Shown here one piece after another: positions 1 to 13,146 of a stretch of DNA of 64,000 nt. The notes beneath the pieces are model-generated. The model had not been told where the DNA came from. It did no database searches and saw nothing but the letters and a program-made list of their open reading frames with translations. Both the position numbers and the translations under genes were made by a program. How positions within the stretch are numbered: the stretch's first letter is position 1; every line of letters begins with the position of its first letter. This DNA is from Albula goreensis (taxonomy: Eukaryota > Chordata > Actinopteri > Albuliformes > Albulidae): assembly GCA_022829145.1 (NCBI GenBank), contig CM040743.1:26324646-26388645 (forward strand). The letters are read 5' to 3'.

Positions 1-3000
1 TGTCAGACACAATTACTGCTTTTTCTTCAGTTATCTGGTTATCTTCCCTTTCTCCCCTATATGGAATGCCCATTGGCAGTTGGAGTACCTTTCAAATGGG
101 CATACTTTTGCATGAGCATGCACCGAAACTTGTGCAGCCAGTAGCTAGCACTGAATGAAATCATGAAATCCAGCAGTTAAGTTTTGTATTCACTAAGATA
201 AAGGACAGTACAACTGGTGTAAGAGGCACAATTAACAGAGCCAGGTTTTAGCTGTCCAGTTGATCAGAGAACTTGCAACTGTGTGATGAGTAAGATACTG
301 CTAATCGTAACCCCCTGTCCATGAGCAATGCTGTTGCTAATTATGCAGCACCTATGGGACCACAATTAGCTTAGCACTGAGCCACATCCTAGCAACAAAC
401 AAATGTATTCACACTCAGAATTAAAACTTCTCATGTTGTTTTCAGAACTTTCATAACGTGATTCACAGTAAATGAGGCTTTTTTGGTTTTTTGGAAAAAC
501 ACATATCTCTAGAAAGCATTTCATTTCAAAATATTGTCAAAACCAGTAGCAGTTAACAATCTGCCCTTGTACTCAGTGGTCAATTTGTAAAAAAAAAAAA
601 TCAAGGGGATGGTCAACCTCGTAGTGAACGAATGGTGGTGTATGTATTTGTTTATATTCATGCATAATAATCAGAAAAAAGACAGAAAAATGTTCTTGTA
701 ATTTGTATTATACATACAAAAAATATCATATTATTTGCAATATTATTTTATTAATAAAATAAAAACAATGATATTACTAGTGCAGGATTTCAAAACCATA
801 CCTCTACGTTATCACAACTGCATACAAGTTACTGCTGAATACATCTAAAACATTCAATACGTCACCCTCTCATTAGAATCTAAAATTGATCATGTAATTT
901 CAAACAAATAAATACGTACATATGAACATGTTATTATCTGCAACGGTCTATGTGACAGTCTGAAATATCCAAGGTATAGCCTATGTTTTTTTTTTTTTTT
1001 CAAGCAACAATCAACGGTTTGAAACTGAAAGTGATGTATTAATAGATAATTCTGCATCACTGGAATTTACATCAGTTGATTAACCAGAGGCTGATTAAGA
1101 GTGTTTTGACATTTACTTCCCAGGATTTCTGCAATGATTACTCATAAAATATGGTCTGATCTTCATCTAAGTCTAAGGTAAACTGAGTTAATATAGCAAG
1201 ACAACACAGAAAATATTAAATATTTTATTATATATGATACATAATTATATTTATTTATAAATTATTAGGAAATTAAATGTTTAATATTCATATATTATTC
1301 TTAAACACAATCTCATCTGAAGTTTTTCATTAATATAATCTAATTTCAGGTGTTATTTTTAAATTAAAATATTATAAACTCCCAATTTTATGGGTCCCAA
1401 GAAAATGTCATCACTAGGAGAACTAGATGAACCAAATTTACTAAGTGAGTGTTATAATAATCACCCCAAGCCTGCCAAGTTTGGTTTGTCTTGAACAAAT
1501 CAGCCACAAGTTATTGAATGCTGGCACCCCCAATAAGCAGACCACAGCGATGAGATATTCGCTATGAGATCACACCATGAGACACATCCGTAGTTCTGGC
1601 TCTTAACAGGAGTAGCAAATTATAAATTACGTAGGGATCCATTGACGCTATTGAAATGCACTGTTACAGAATGAGTAATTAGGGAGAAGTAGACGCAGTG
1701 GAATCCAGGTGGTCCTTCTTCCCCTTTCCCCGGAGGAGACGCTGAGTGCAGTGACACATACCACATGAGTGGGGATTTGTGGTGATCTCCATGTCGTCCT
1801 TGTGCCAGAAAGGACATGCAGGAGGTCAGAGGGAAGAGGGGTGTCTCTTTTTATGAATTATCTTTAGTTTTATTTCAGTTTGATCTTATGAAGTTGTTTC
1901 TGTTCTTACATACCTGTCCTGGCATCCTTAGTGGTGGGTGTATCCCGGTGGGGTGAGAAATTGTTGGGTGGCAGGGGTGAGGTGAGCCGCTCCTGAGGTA
2001 TATTGGTAATGGTATATTGCTCCATGCATCCTTTGTTTTTTTCCCCCTTTTCCACCACTCACCACCCCTCCTAGTTATTATGCCTGCCACTGTGCCACAC
2101 AACTTCTGAAGCTAAAACATTTAGAATTACCTACAGTGCTGCTTTTTGATTCATGTAATCACTGAAGTATGAAACCAGACCTGAGTTACATGCCACAGCG
2201 TAAAAAAATGTTTTCTGCATACCAGTTGAGCTTGTGAGAGATGTCACATGGCTCATAAATAAGTGGCTCATGAATAAGGTATAGATTGAGCCAGAAATGG
2301 AGATTATTATCAATATCATATTCACTGTCAAATATGTGGCATCTGTCTCGCCCCCACCTATTCTCCCCCAGATTGGCAATACTTGAAAAGAGCTCCCATT
2401 TTTGGGACAAACAGAACCACAGCCAAGAAGTACCAAAATTGATGGCAAAACTGTTATTTATTTTTACACAAGACTCAAATACAATGACCACTCAAAAGCC
2501 ATTAATGCCACACAAAAACAAAACCTAGTCTACAGCCCTGCTCTGGACACAAGGGTTTACTAAACTCAGCCTGAAAAGATAAAAAAAAAACTTTTCCAAC
2601 TTTTAAAAAAGTCAACATGCCTCTAACAAATAGTGGTGTGATTATTACTGTTGGTAAGGAGTGAGATAGCTACTGGGTTTCAGATAGGTGTGGCTGCTCT
2701 GGGGCATCCAGTAAGAATGCTGACACAGGTTTCTAAATGCCATGTTTATTTTCATTCAACTGTTCATACTTATACTTGTGGATGTGAGTGGTTCTACAAA
2801 ACAAAGGTATTAAATAATAATTATTATTTTTGCAATACCACAAGAATAACAGTTGTTTTCACATGAAATTCACACAAAAAATATCCATCGCTTAACTGCA
2901 CAAAATCTACCAGAAAACCTGATACAGTTGAAAATATTATATTGGCAATGTAGCTATTGTGCCACAAGATGGCACAATTCTCATACTAGAACTGTGTTTG

Positions 3001-3230
3001 CTATTCAAATCTGAACTGCGCCATTTTCTTGCTACTGGCAGGCTACCTCCACTGTACATAAAAGCAAGAGCTGGCAATCTTATTGGTGCCTAAAATCATT
3101 TTTCTTAACTGCCAACATTCCAAACATAGAATATACAATACAATTAGAATTCCTAACAAAGTGAACATGCAAATATCATCAACAGCATTCCAAAACGTTA
3201 GCCACAATTAACTGTTATCTAGCAGCGATG
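1..3230. other. AT-rich intergenic DNA, no gene recognised
   Basis: I see no exon with recognisable protein similarity and no structured RNA here. The stretch holds homopolymer runs (T near 987-1000, A near 589-600) and short open frames without codon structure or convincing splice sites. Confidence 0.5.
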
Positions 3231-3239
3231 TTTGTCAAT

Positions 3240-5130
3240 ACGTTTGCATCTTAGCCGGCTTTTTGTTCCATTTTTTGGGTTTTCTTTCATCATCTCGTGA
3301 TTATGATCCACCTATGGGGAATAACATATGGTCACAACCCCACAGAAGCATCCATTGCTCCAAGTCTGGCTTGACAGACACCAGTACTTGTCCAATGCTC
3401 CCCGAGGCCCCACCTCCCTGCTCCTCCTCAGTTGACATTCACTTCTCGCGAACTTCTGAGTTCTCTGCTCAGCTCACATTGGTTGTCCCCTTTGACCTGG
3501 CAATTAACTGCTCGCAGGAGGATATATTCTCTGTCTTGGTTATAGCTAGAAGCTCCACTCGCTGCTAGCCTACCACCCACATTTGCTAGCTCCCTGAAAC
3601 ATGTAGCCTGTTACCCATACTCGCTAGTATAAAAATAAAATAACTCCCCAAAATAAAATAATATTAATCCTGCTTCCCAACCCAATTACTACCTACTTCT
3701 GATTATTACTTCCTCCCGGCTGCTTGCAGTGCTTTTATTGATGCCAGGGACACCCATCCTCTCTGTGCTGTGTGGCTGGGTTTGCAACATGCCCAGAAGG
3801 CCCTAGACACACCAGAGAACTTTAGCCACTGCCATAGATGGCACAGACTGAGAGCCGCTGCTACCGTTCTCCCTCTCCCTCTCCGCTATTCTAAAGGGAG
3901 AGACCATTGAGTCGGATAACGACGACATGGGTGTTGCATCAAACAACTCTGTTGGGGACTAATCCCTCCCCTCTGCCCAATTAGCAGCTGCTATAGGAAC
4001 GGCTAAGCCCCAACCCTACGCTGTGCTTCTGGAGGTGTGCTAGCAGGCCACTGCCTGCCTTGGCATCGGAGCTGGTGGTTCTTTGGGCTTGGACCTTGAG
4101 AGGCACAACCTCAGAGCTCTAGGGCTCCCCCCTCACATTGTGGCAACCCTGCAGAATGTGAGAGTGCCTTCCAACCGGTCACTTTATGATAATTAGTGGC
4201 GGGTATTTGAAGCTTGGTGCGTGGATAGTGCCCAACCAGTGTTCTGTTCCCGACATATTGTGCTTTCTACAAAACCTAAAATCCTTTCCTACCATTAAGG
4301 TTTACCTGGTGGCTATTGCTACTTTTCACATTGGGTTCCCTGACTGTGCTGTTGTGCAACTCCCCCTTGTTTGCAGCTTCATGGGGGCTTGCCGCTTCCT
4401 GCCTGTTGCGAAAAAGTTAATCCCCGCATTGGATCAGGCTTTGGTGCTGAAGGCTCTATCTCGATGGCCATTTGAGCCTGTAAACGGGATAGATATCAAG
4501 GTGCTGTCTCTCAAGACAGTGTTGTTGCTTGCACTTGCCTCGGCCAAGCACGTCAGTGACCTCTCTGCATATCCCTCTTGCGCATTTTTCTCCCCTAACG
4601 TAGATAAGGTTTCACTTAAACCCAATCTAGCATTTAAGCTTACAAGTTTCCCTGCTTTTACATGTGAGGTGTTGGAGCTTGCTGCTTTTCACCCACCGCC
4701 CTTCTCCTTGGATAAGGAGTGAAGGCTTCACATGCTATGTCCAGTGCATGTACTTTGTACATTGAAAAGGCTAGAGCTTTCAGAAAGAGCGAACAGCTCT
4801 TTGTTGCTTGGGACAAAGGAAAGCCATCTCTAAGCAGCGGCTGTCCCACTGGCTTGTTGCTAAGGGTATATGGCATATGATGCTAAGGGTATTACACCTC
4901 CCTCGGGCCTGAAGGCTCATTCTATGAATGACATGGCTACATCATGGGATCTGTTCTGTGGTGCCTCATTGCATGATATCTGGGGACATCTATTCACATG
5001 TTTGCAAGGATGTACTGCCTGGATATTACCAGCACACTGGTAGTGCACCCAGTACCTGGGGTAGGCTCTACATGAGTTCACTTGCTTCCCCCTTGTTTGC
5101 TCGGGCATAGTACTTGGTGCCATTCTGCAC
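3240..5130 (+). mobile_element. DIRS-like tyrosine-recombinase retrotransposon copy A (decayed)
   Basis: The first part (about 3240-3600) is a diverged copy of sequence seen again at 48790-49220, and its last portion also at 34224-34350. The marker string CTAGAAGCTCCACTCGCT occurs in all three. Downstream, 4186-5110 encodes a decayed tyrosine recombinase. The organisation (untranslated leader, then recombinase) fits the YR retrotransposons common in fish (DIRS/Ngaro type). Gag and most of RT/RNase H are not visible, so the copy is internally deleted. Element ends were not defined. Confidence 0.65.
4186..5110 (+). pseudogene. Decayed tyrosine recombinase (integrase) of DIRS-like element
   Basis: The open part is 178 codons (4186-4722). 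It carries an N-terminal SAM-like segment (LKVY/AIAxFH pattern near residues 40-50) and the start of the catalytic domain (KxLSLKTxLLLALxSAK, residues ~105-120), followed by LELAAFHPPPF near the end. The family uses an arginine directly after the SAK motif as its first catalytic residue. Here the residue is histidine (SAKHVSDL), so the enzyme is probably inactive. After the stop at 4720 the similarity goes on in shifting frames: an RKSEQL-like stretch near 4780-4800 and a KAHSMNDMATSWDLF stretch at about 4910-4962, which correspond to later recombinase segments. I read it as a fossil integrase. The same C-terminal module is kept in copies B and C elsewhere in the window. Confidence 0.7.
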
Positions 5131-6240
5131 CCCAGCCACCTCGTGGGGCTGCAGTCAGCGCTTGTGTACTAGCCTGGGGTTAGGCACTGTGTAGGGGGAA
5201 GCTATGTGTAAATACATGCGCTTCCCCTCGCTTGCCTGTGGTTTGTATCCTAACCCCACTTCTCTAAAACATCAGTGGACAGATCCACCAAACTGCCCTG
5301 CTTGCTGCGCATGAGAAGCGAATATTTTCACTGAGAAGGAGCAGTGCTGCACAGTTTTATGTGGCTCCCTAGGGATTGCAGGGCCTCTGGGAGTATTGGG
5401 CGAGTGCTGCTGTCTGTTGTTCTATGTTCTGCGCTCTCACTTGCAGAATGTGGAGCGGAAATTCTGCTTATGTGTGAACGTTGGGTCAGTCATATTAAGG
5501 AAGGAGTGCCACTGTTTGGAAAGTCGTTGGCGTTAATGCCTTCTTTTCCTTGCAATTATGTATTCCATACCATTGGGATCAACAGATTAATAGTCTGTAT
5601 CCATCATTGTTCCAAGCCATAGGCTAAAAGAATATAAATTTAAAGAGCACGGGTCTCATGTTTTCCTGGCTTTCTCGGTTCTGTTAAGGTAGATCATGGG
5701 GAATTCAATTATTTGTGTCATTATGGAATTTTGACCGTTATTGCCTTTCACTAATATCTCCCAAGCCATGTTGTGACACCTGTTGGCCAAGTCAATGTAC
5801 TACCATTTATTTGGCTACCTTCGAGTTTTGCCCTCCGAATAGACCTGCTTTTGAGTCCTCTTAAGCGCAAGGGTTTTATTTTGGACAAAAATGGCAATTT
5901 CAGGCCTTGTGCCCCACAATTTGCATGGTCCTCAATTTTTTTTTCAGAGAACACTGCCAGATGCTTCTATGCCCCTTTATTATGTCAGAGGCGCAAATGG
6001 CTTTTTGCTTCTGCATTTTTCCTTGCGTTGCTGGCATGTTGCTGAAAATAACTTTGCGGGTGTCGTTGCGGTCATGGCACATTTTAAATCAGTCATGGGA
6101 CATTGAACTTGTGAGCAAAAATAAGGCCCTATATATTACTTTTTGATTAAATACAAGAAAACATAACATAACATTCTAGATAAATTTCAGACAATATACA
6201 CAGATATTTTGTTGATTAATTTCAAATATGTGCCCATTGA
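5131..6240. other. No gene recognised; possible 3' noncoding part of DIRS-like copy A
   Basis: The stretch continues downstream of the decayed recombinase and has several short open frames with no family features I recognise. The left half may be the 3' region of the retroelement. I see nothing in the right half. Confidence 0.35.
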
Positions 6241-6246
6241 CTAGCT

Positions 6247-6562
6247 TCTAGGGGCACAGACTGAGGGATTTAGACAACTGAACCAAAGCCTGGAAGAACA
6301 GACTAAGAGAATCATCTAAGTAGACCAGACCCTGGGGGAACAGAACAAGAGAATCGATGAGCTGGACCAGAGTCTGGAGGAACAGACCAAGACAGTCTCT
6401 CTGGTAAACCAAACTGAAAAAGTCACCCAAATGAATAAGACTCTGGGAGACCAGACAGAGAAAGTCATGCAGCTGAGTAAGAGGTTGGGAGAACAGACCA
6501 AAAAAGTTTCCCAACTGAATAAATGTTTTGGGAACAGACCGTGAAAGTCAACCAACAAGAGC
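6247..6562 (+). pseudogene. Broken coiled-coil protein fragment with 14-residue repeats (array 1)
   Basis: Read on the plus strand this gives about seven imperfect copies of a 14-residue unit of the form SLGEQTxxVxxLNx (42 bp per unit), which is two heptads and so predicts a parallel coiled coil. There is an in-frame TAA near 6319. One unit has lost about seven residues (near 6385-6410). A frameshift near 6530 moves the last EQTxKV unit out of frame. The array stops at about 6560, where an unrelated repeat-like sequence begins. No N-terminal exon is visible to its left. The same unit recurs at 9105-9300, so this is a second, more damaged member of the family. Function unknown. Confidence 0.6.
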
Positions 6563-7420
6563 AGTGTGGCAGGGATTTACCGAGGGTGGAGGACTCAAAG
6601 GATGAGGATCACAGGTATAGGTGCAGATGGTGACATTTATTTACAGGTGAATGGTGACATCAGTGACAGTGCAGGAGTATATATATATTTACAGAAAGAA
6701 AAAAACAAAAACTATACAGAAACAGAAAAACCAAAAACTAAGGGGAAGAAATATGGCTAGTCAAACAACAAACAACAAACAACGACCAACTACAATCCCG
6801 AGGCACTCTAAACACCCTGTTTTATAGGTGACAGCCCACACCCACCAGGCACCTTCCATTAACAAAAAAAAACAATCAACTACATATAACAGAAAATAAC
6901 AAAACCAAACACATAAAACATGGCCATGGTATATTCCAATAACATTAACAAAAAAAAAAAAAAACAATCAAGCAATATAACAGAAAATAAAAACAAACAC
7001 ATAAAATATGGAGGTCCAATAACATCAGGAAAAATAAAAAGGAGGTCCAACAAAAATAAAAGCAAAAAAGCATTAATTTTCCCCCTTAACCTGGACCCAG
7101 GTGGATGCTTCCGCTGCACCCCCTGCAAAAATACTACCTGGTGCGCCCCACTTCCTGCTTGGCAGTGGTTAGTCGAGATGCACCAGGTAACCACGTTTCT
7201 TTTCGCCTTAGTTCTTTAAATTGGTTAAACCCAGGGGCGGAGTTTCCGGGGGGGCTGGGAGGGCGGCGCGCCCTCGGCCCGGGGCCCAGGGGGGCCCGGA
7301 GCCTCTGTTCCAGGCTGCGGGGACCGGGCCCCCTCCCGACGACACCGCTCAATGTGCGATATGTGTGTGCTTATATATGTTACCCCAGGCAGGATGAGTC
7401 ATGGTTGGTAAAAACTTTAC
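6563..7420. repeat. Probable interspersed repeat with GC-rich end
   Basis: 6563-7230 is A-rich with repeated AACAACAAAC-type runs. Two near-duplicate segments ACATAAAACATGG and ACATAAAATATGG lie about 90 bp apart. It reads like an inactive repeat inserted into the coiled-coil fragment. 7230-7345 is extremely GC-rich (runs such as GGGGCCCAGGGGGGCCC), unlike the rest of the window, and starts with an AGGGGCGGA motif often seen at ends of fish hAT-type repeats. No termini or target-site duplication were resolved. Confidence 0.35.
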
Positions 7421-7429
7421 AAGACTGAC

Positions 7430-8900
7430 TTCAGTGATGTAGTTAGGTGTAAAATATGAATAAAACGACGTGCTGCATGACTGGCTTTATTTTCACTCTC
7501 ACATTTAACTTCATTACGTGCAAATTTACAAGTGCATCGCCGATATTTTCTCCAAGTGTATTTACGCTAAAAATGTGGGATTTATCAAAGTTTTCAGTTT
7601 GTAGGATCCGAAGGAATTTCAACGAGTGCTCTAATATGTTCGTATTGCGTGCGTAAATGGAAAAACACGGCTGTAAAGCTTGTTTTTCGTGTTGTTGCTT
7701 TTATTTTTCCATTCACTCATTTTTTATTGATTAAAAATGATTATTTGATTAAAAATGAGTAGCAAATTATTTTATAAACGGTTCAAAGTCTTATATAAAA
7801 TCACTATTGGATTCAACATTAAAACAGGTCATTCGGCTTCATTTGTGTAATACTGATGAATACAATTAATTAGTTTGCTTGCCGAAGGCGCAAACTACTG
7901 TTCTTCTATAGAATCTTTACTTCTTCTTCTTAATATTATTATTATTCCTGGTTCTTCCGGACGTATCTCCCCCGACAGTTTTTTAAGGTAGACATACCGA
8001 ACTTGGCGTAAATATACTGGTCAGGTTGCTTGTATTTTTCTGAGCGATAGATTCATTTTTAAACTATAACGCTTTAAAAAACGGCCTCCATTGACTTCAC
8101 ATTGGTGGAGTGTTGAGCGTGTTAATGTTGCTAACGTTACTAAGCAACAATTATAACTGCCGCTGCAATTTTAAAGTAGTTGAAAAAATTATCCATAGAA
8201 TACAGCATGCTTGCCGGTTAGCTACCATACCGGACTTGACATTTTGAAATAACTTTCCTGATATAATGACACTGCAATGCTGGTCAGGTATAATGATCTT
8301 CAATGACAATTTCAGGTTTTGAACAGAAAGTTCTGCTGTTCTTTGACTGCTTCTAGTACTCTTCCTGCTACTATATCGGTTCTTAGTTCTTAGTACAATC
8401 ATTCTCGTTATTTTTATACAAGGTAAAATGACGTTAGAGAGGGACTGCAGAGTGGAGGGAAAATATTGATGAATGAGGCCCAATGTGTGAGCTGTTGTAA
8501 ACTGTTGCTGGTTGTTATTTCTAGTAGCCCAGCTTATATCCCCTTCTTTCTCTCTCAACAGTATAGCGGTGATGTTAGGGACTCAGCAGTTGCTTGTGTC
8601 AAAAATGTAGTATGTGTGCTTGTAAGCCGCGGTGTTGCGGGCATGTGTATGTTGTAAAGCGATGTTATCATGAGCTTTATTGGGTTTAAAGGGCCCGGTC
8701 ATGTGCCCCGCCCCCGGCCCGGTACTGATTTGTTCCGCTAGTGGTTAAACCATATACGTTTTCTCACAAATACAAATCGATAAATGGATTTTGACAGATT
8801 TCACTTGTATTGTTCTTTTTTTGTTCAACCAGCCGCTGAAAAGGATGCTAGCCATTGCTAAAATTCTCCACCGCCGCACAGACAGGCATTATTCTATCCG
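7430..8900. other. No gene recognised
   Basis: Mixed sequence with a TTCTTCTTCTTAATATTATTATTATT tract (about 7920-7948). I found no exon structure or family similarity. Confidence 0.4.
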
Positions 8901-9012
8901 GGGTAAAAGCGGTCTTTTCAAACAGTGACAGCGGTGTTACACAGAACAACACACAAACACATACACATTACTAACAGCTGGCACAATCATATCAACACAC
9001 ACTTATATAAGA

Positions 9013-9440
9013 TGTCGCTGGCAGAAAGTACTGAGTGTGGTGTTGCGGTGTTTGTGTTGTGCGTCTGTAGTAATGTGAGTCTCGTCGCGGCGCTAGTCCG
9101 TGACAAGCAGAGTCTGGGGGAACAGACCAACAGACTCACCCAGCTGGTCCTGTGTCTTGGGGAGTAGAATGAGAGAGTAACTCAACTGAATACAAGTCTG
9201 GGTCAACAGAATGTGATAGTAACTCAGTTAAATAAGAGTCTGGGAGAAAAGACTGAGAAAGTCACCGAACTAGACCAGAGCCTGGGGGAACAGACACTCA
9301 TTCATTTGGAGAACAGAATAAAAACCATGGAAGACAAACTGGAGGGCTGGAGAATAAACTCTCTGAACCAAATCAGCAGAATCAAAACAACTTGCAAAAT
9401 TATGAAGCTCAAAGCAAACTTTTGTTATTCTGAAACATAA
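9013..9440 (+). pseudogene. Membrane-anchored coiled-coil protein, interrupted by one nonsense codon (array 2)
   Basis: The frame starts at ATG 9013 with a short N-terminus, then a hydrophobic stretch of about 20 residues (VAVFVLCVCSNVSLVAALV) suitable as a signal-anchor. A basic-acidic break (RDK) follows, then five copies of the 14-residue unit SLGEQTxxVTQLNx. A terminal segment (HLENRIKTMEDKLEGW) continues the coiled coil to a stop at 9438-9440. One TAG (9165-9167) interrupts unit 2 at a position where the other units have glutamine (CAG to TAG is one transition). On both sides the frame stays open in register, so this is either a recent pseudogene, a polymorphic null or a read error. The family is unknown to me. 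A TATATAAG string lies only a few bases before the ATG, so the true promoter is unclear. Confidence 0.55.
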
Positions 9441-10429
9441 CTAACCAAAAGACATGCTCAACAATTGTTATTGAGATGATTTAACTCACACAATTTCATC
9501 TGCACTGAATACCAATCTGTCTTATACAATAATGATTAGTCCATAGTGTCTGCTTCACTTTCTGTGTTTTTTTATTTGGTTAAGTATTCCTTACTGTTCT
9601 AAGAATCACTTTCTTTATTAATCTCTTGATCATAATCAATCTCTTGATGTGCAGTTGTTCTAATTTTTCATAAACACCTAAACACTGTTTTGCAAACTCT
9701 TATTACATTGCAGACACATATTATGATTGAATTATGATTTAATAACAGTGAAAATAAACCAAAACATCTAATGCTGTTCCTTGGGTCAAATATATAAGAG
9801 ATCAGCTTCAAGTGTGAGTTGAAGCTTTTTCTCACCCAAACAATGTTTCTATCTTTTAAAGGGTCTGAAGGTTTTATTTAAAACCATAGCTTATTTATTG
9901 GTAGGTTTATTTCCTGACTGTACCAAAGAATGACACTATACTTGGAAGATGACATATAAGAACTGATATAAATTTGGCAACATGGTCTATGACTTTCTAA
10001 AATATGCAGAAGCACCTTCGCAACCCAAATATATAGACATTTATCACCTTCTTGCCATTAAGTTCACTGAATATTTGACTAATTCAAAATTGAAGCTAAA
10101 CATGTTGTGATCACTGTAGATTGCTGGCAAGCATTGAATCATTTAATCAATTCCATGTTTATGTTCAGAAAATAGCATTCAAAATTTTTTACATTGCTCT
10201 ATTTTTCAGTGCAAAACACCTAGTATGCCTTACTTGTTTTGTTTTAAAGATTGAAAATATTGTTTGTGAGCCCAATTATAATATTGCCTGTGTTTCCAAA
10301 CTTTCTGGCTGTTACAAATGTTTAATAAACATGGTTTTTTAAGATAATCACAATATGAAATGGCATTTTTATTCATTTTTAATGTGAATACATGGGATGG
10401 AAGTCACAAGTTCTAAAAACAAACCATCT
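9441..10429. other. No gene recognised
   Basis: AT-rich sequence. A short hairpin (GCTTCAA, 7-nt loop, TTGAAGC) lies near 9806-9826. Nothing else seen. Confidence 0.45.
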
Positions 10430-10790
10430 TGTCAAGGTTCCAATCTATTCTATCATCAGCCACCAGAGGGAGACATAGCCCCTGCTCCCCCAGGGTATCT
10501 CACCAGGGTTCTGGATAATTCCAGACCAGTTTAATATAATTATTATCACCTGTCATTTCTTAATCGCACATGTGTCTTGTTATGAGTATTTAAGTACTGC
10601 ATTTTTGTTCTCTGTTACTCAGTTTGTTCCTAGTTCGCTGGTATTTGCTCTCTGCTATTTTTAAGTGTATTTTGACCTTTTTTGATTTTTGAATTCTGTC
10701 TTGTCATTAGTGTCTTTGTACTTTGATGTCGATGGACTGACCTTGATATGAAATTTTTGCCTGTTTTTCACCTACGACTTTTCAAGCAGA
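10430..10790 (+). mobile_element. Ty3/gypsy-type LTR (plus orientation, solo or 5' part)
   Basis: It begins TGTCAAGGTTCC and contains CACCAGAGGGAG, a CACATGTGTCTTGTTATGAG segment and a TATA-like TATTTAAGTA box. This layout is familiar from fish gypsy LTRs. No coding part follows in the same orientation. Instead a pol remnant in the opposite direction starts after about 10800. Confidence 0.6.
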
Positions 10791-10809
10791 GATTTAAATT
10801 GATTGAGGT

Positions 10810-10852
10810 CTTAACCCCTGCATTGATGGTAGTCAATGCAGGGGCTAAGACC
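10810..10852. repeat. 19-bp inverted repeat (hairpin) at a retroelement junction
   Basis: The arms GTCTTAACCCCTGCATTGA and TCAATGCAGGGGCTAAGAC pair with one mismatch around a 6-nt loop. The hairpin sits where the plus-oriented LTR meets the minus-oriented pol remnant. Confidence 0.8.
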
Positions 10853-12010
10853 CCCCCATCCCTTTTCCCCATGAAGAGGAATCCTGCACCAGCTGGAGAG
10901 GTGAAAGGTTGAATATGACTTGCAGGCAGAGCTTCCTTGATGCAACATTCCATGGCTGCTGTGAGGGAAAAACTCCTTCCTACAGGAGGGCAGGCATTAA
11001 GGAGTAGGTCTATGGTGCCATTATATGGGCGATGAGGGGCAAGGGATGTGGCCCTCTTCTTGGTGAAAACGTCTCTATGGTCAGAATACTGGGAGGAACT
11101 CAGGTCAATGTTGAAGGAACAGGGGGCTCGAGAGATGGAGAAGGCTTCACAAAGAGGCAGGTGGCATGACAGGTGGGCCTCCACTCAATCACAGATCCAG
11201 AAGACAAGTTAATGTGTGGGTTATGCATAGCCAGCCAGGGGTATCCCAGGTCTCTTGATGTTGGCCATTGAGACAGAAGCACAGGGGGCTAGTCATGTGG
11301 AGAATTCAACTATTATGAATGAATTATGGATGAATGTTGGTAGTTGGACCCTGAAGACTGTAAATTTGGGAGTGGGCCATGTCACTGTCTTCCCTTCTCT
11401 GGACAGGTACAGGCTCTTCCTGTCTACTGTGGTCAAGATGATCTGTAGTGGCCCTGATTCCCACGATAGAGACAGCACTCTCTCATCCTGCTGCCATTTT
11501 CTTCCTGCATGAGTCGTATTCTTCCTAACTGCATCAGTACCTCTGGAGCCAGGGAAGAGCTCACAGGTCCTTGAGAACTGTCTGGAAAAGGTGGGGAGTC
11601 AACATGGGTCTGGTCTCAGGAAGTCTGTTTATCTTGGAGAGATGCTCTCTTCATCTCCCAGAGAGCCAGATGTCTTGCCAAACAGGCAGGTCTATGAGGG
11701 TCTCCAGATCACTCACACCATTTCTGGTTGCTTGTATGTCCTTAATTGAATGTGAGAGGCTATGTGGGAAGTCCATGGTGAGTGCATTAGTGTTCTACCA
11801 ACTCTCCGCTGTGAGGGTTCAGAAGGTGATGGTATAGTCCTCGACACTGAGGCTGCCTTGGCGAAGCCGCATGAGTTGGTCAGCTGCTTCACAACCTCTG
11901 ATTGGATGGCTAGAGATCCATTGCATCTCATCAGAGAAGAGCTTGTAGCTGAAGCATACAGGAACCTGCCATTCCTAGGCAAACGTGACTCAGGCCAGGG
12001 CCTTACCTGT
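10830..12010 (-). mobile_element. Ty3/gypsy pol remnant (protease-RT linker and start of RT)
   Basis: The best-preserved frame (minus, 11184 to about 10830) has the pattern EVFSKKRATSLPPHRPYxxxIDLL...PPxGRxFSL...IKEAL...STSPAGAGFxFxxKKDGG in decayed form. That is the segment leading into reverse transcriptase in fish gypsy polyproteins. Just upstream (11282-11180) is a second segment of the type LGxPWLxxHNPHIxxSSGxxxEWxPTCHxxCL, the C-terminal side of the aspartic protease. Farther upstream (to about 12010) only scattered similarity is left. Multiple frameshifts and stops make it non-functional. It is opposite in orientation to the adjacent LTR. Confidence 0.75.
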
Positions 12011-12016
12011 CAGTAG

Positions 12017-13043
<1,027 letters not shown>

Positions 13044-13146
13044 AAATAGCATTTCCTCAATCATACTGGTGTAAACAAGCTACAGCAATACACTGACTCA
13101 AATTGGCAGCCTTTTTATTACACTGGTTTATATTTATGCGACATTA

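Noticed and set aside
6248-6558. Two minus-strand leucine/phenylalanine-rich frames
   Set aside because: They are antisense shadows of the plus-strand 14-residue coiled-coil repeat, which explains their periodicity.
7105-7428. 107-codon ORF across the GC-rich patch
   Set aside because: Arg/Pro/Gly-rich translation of a GC-rich repeat; open in several frames because stops are rare there.
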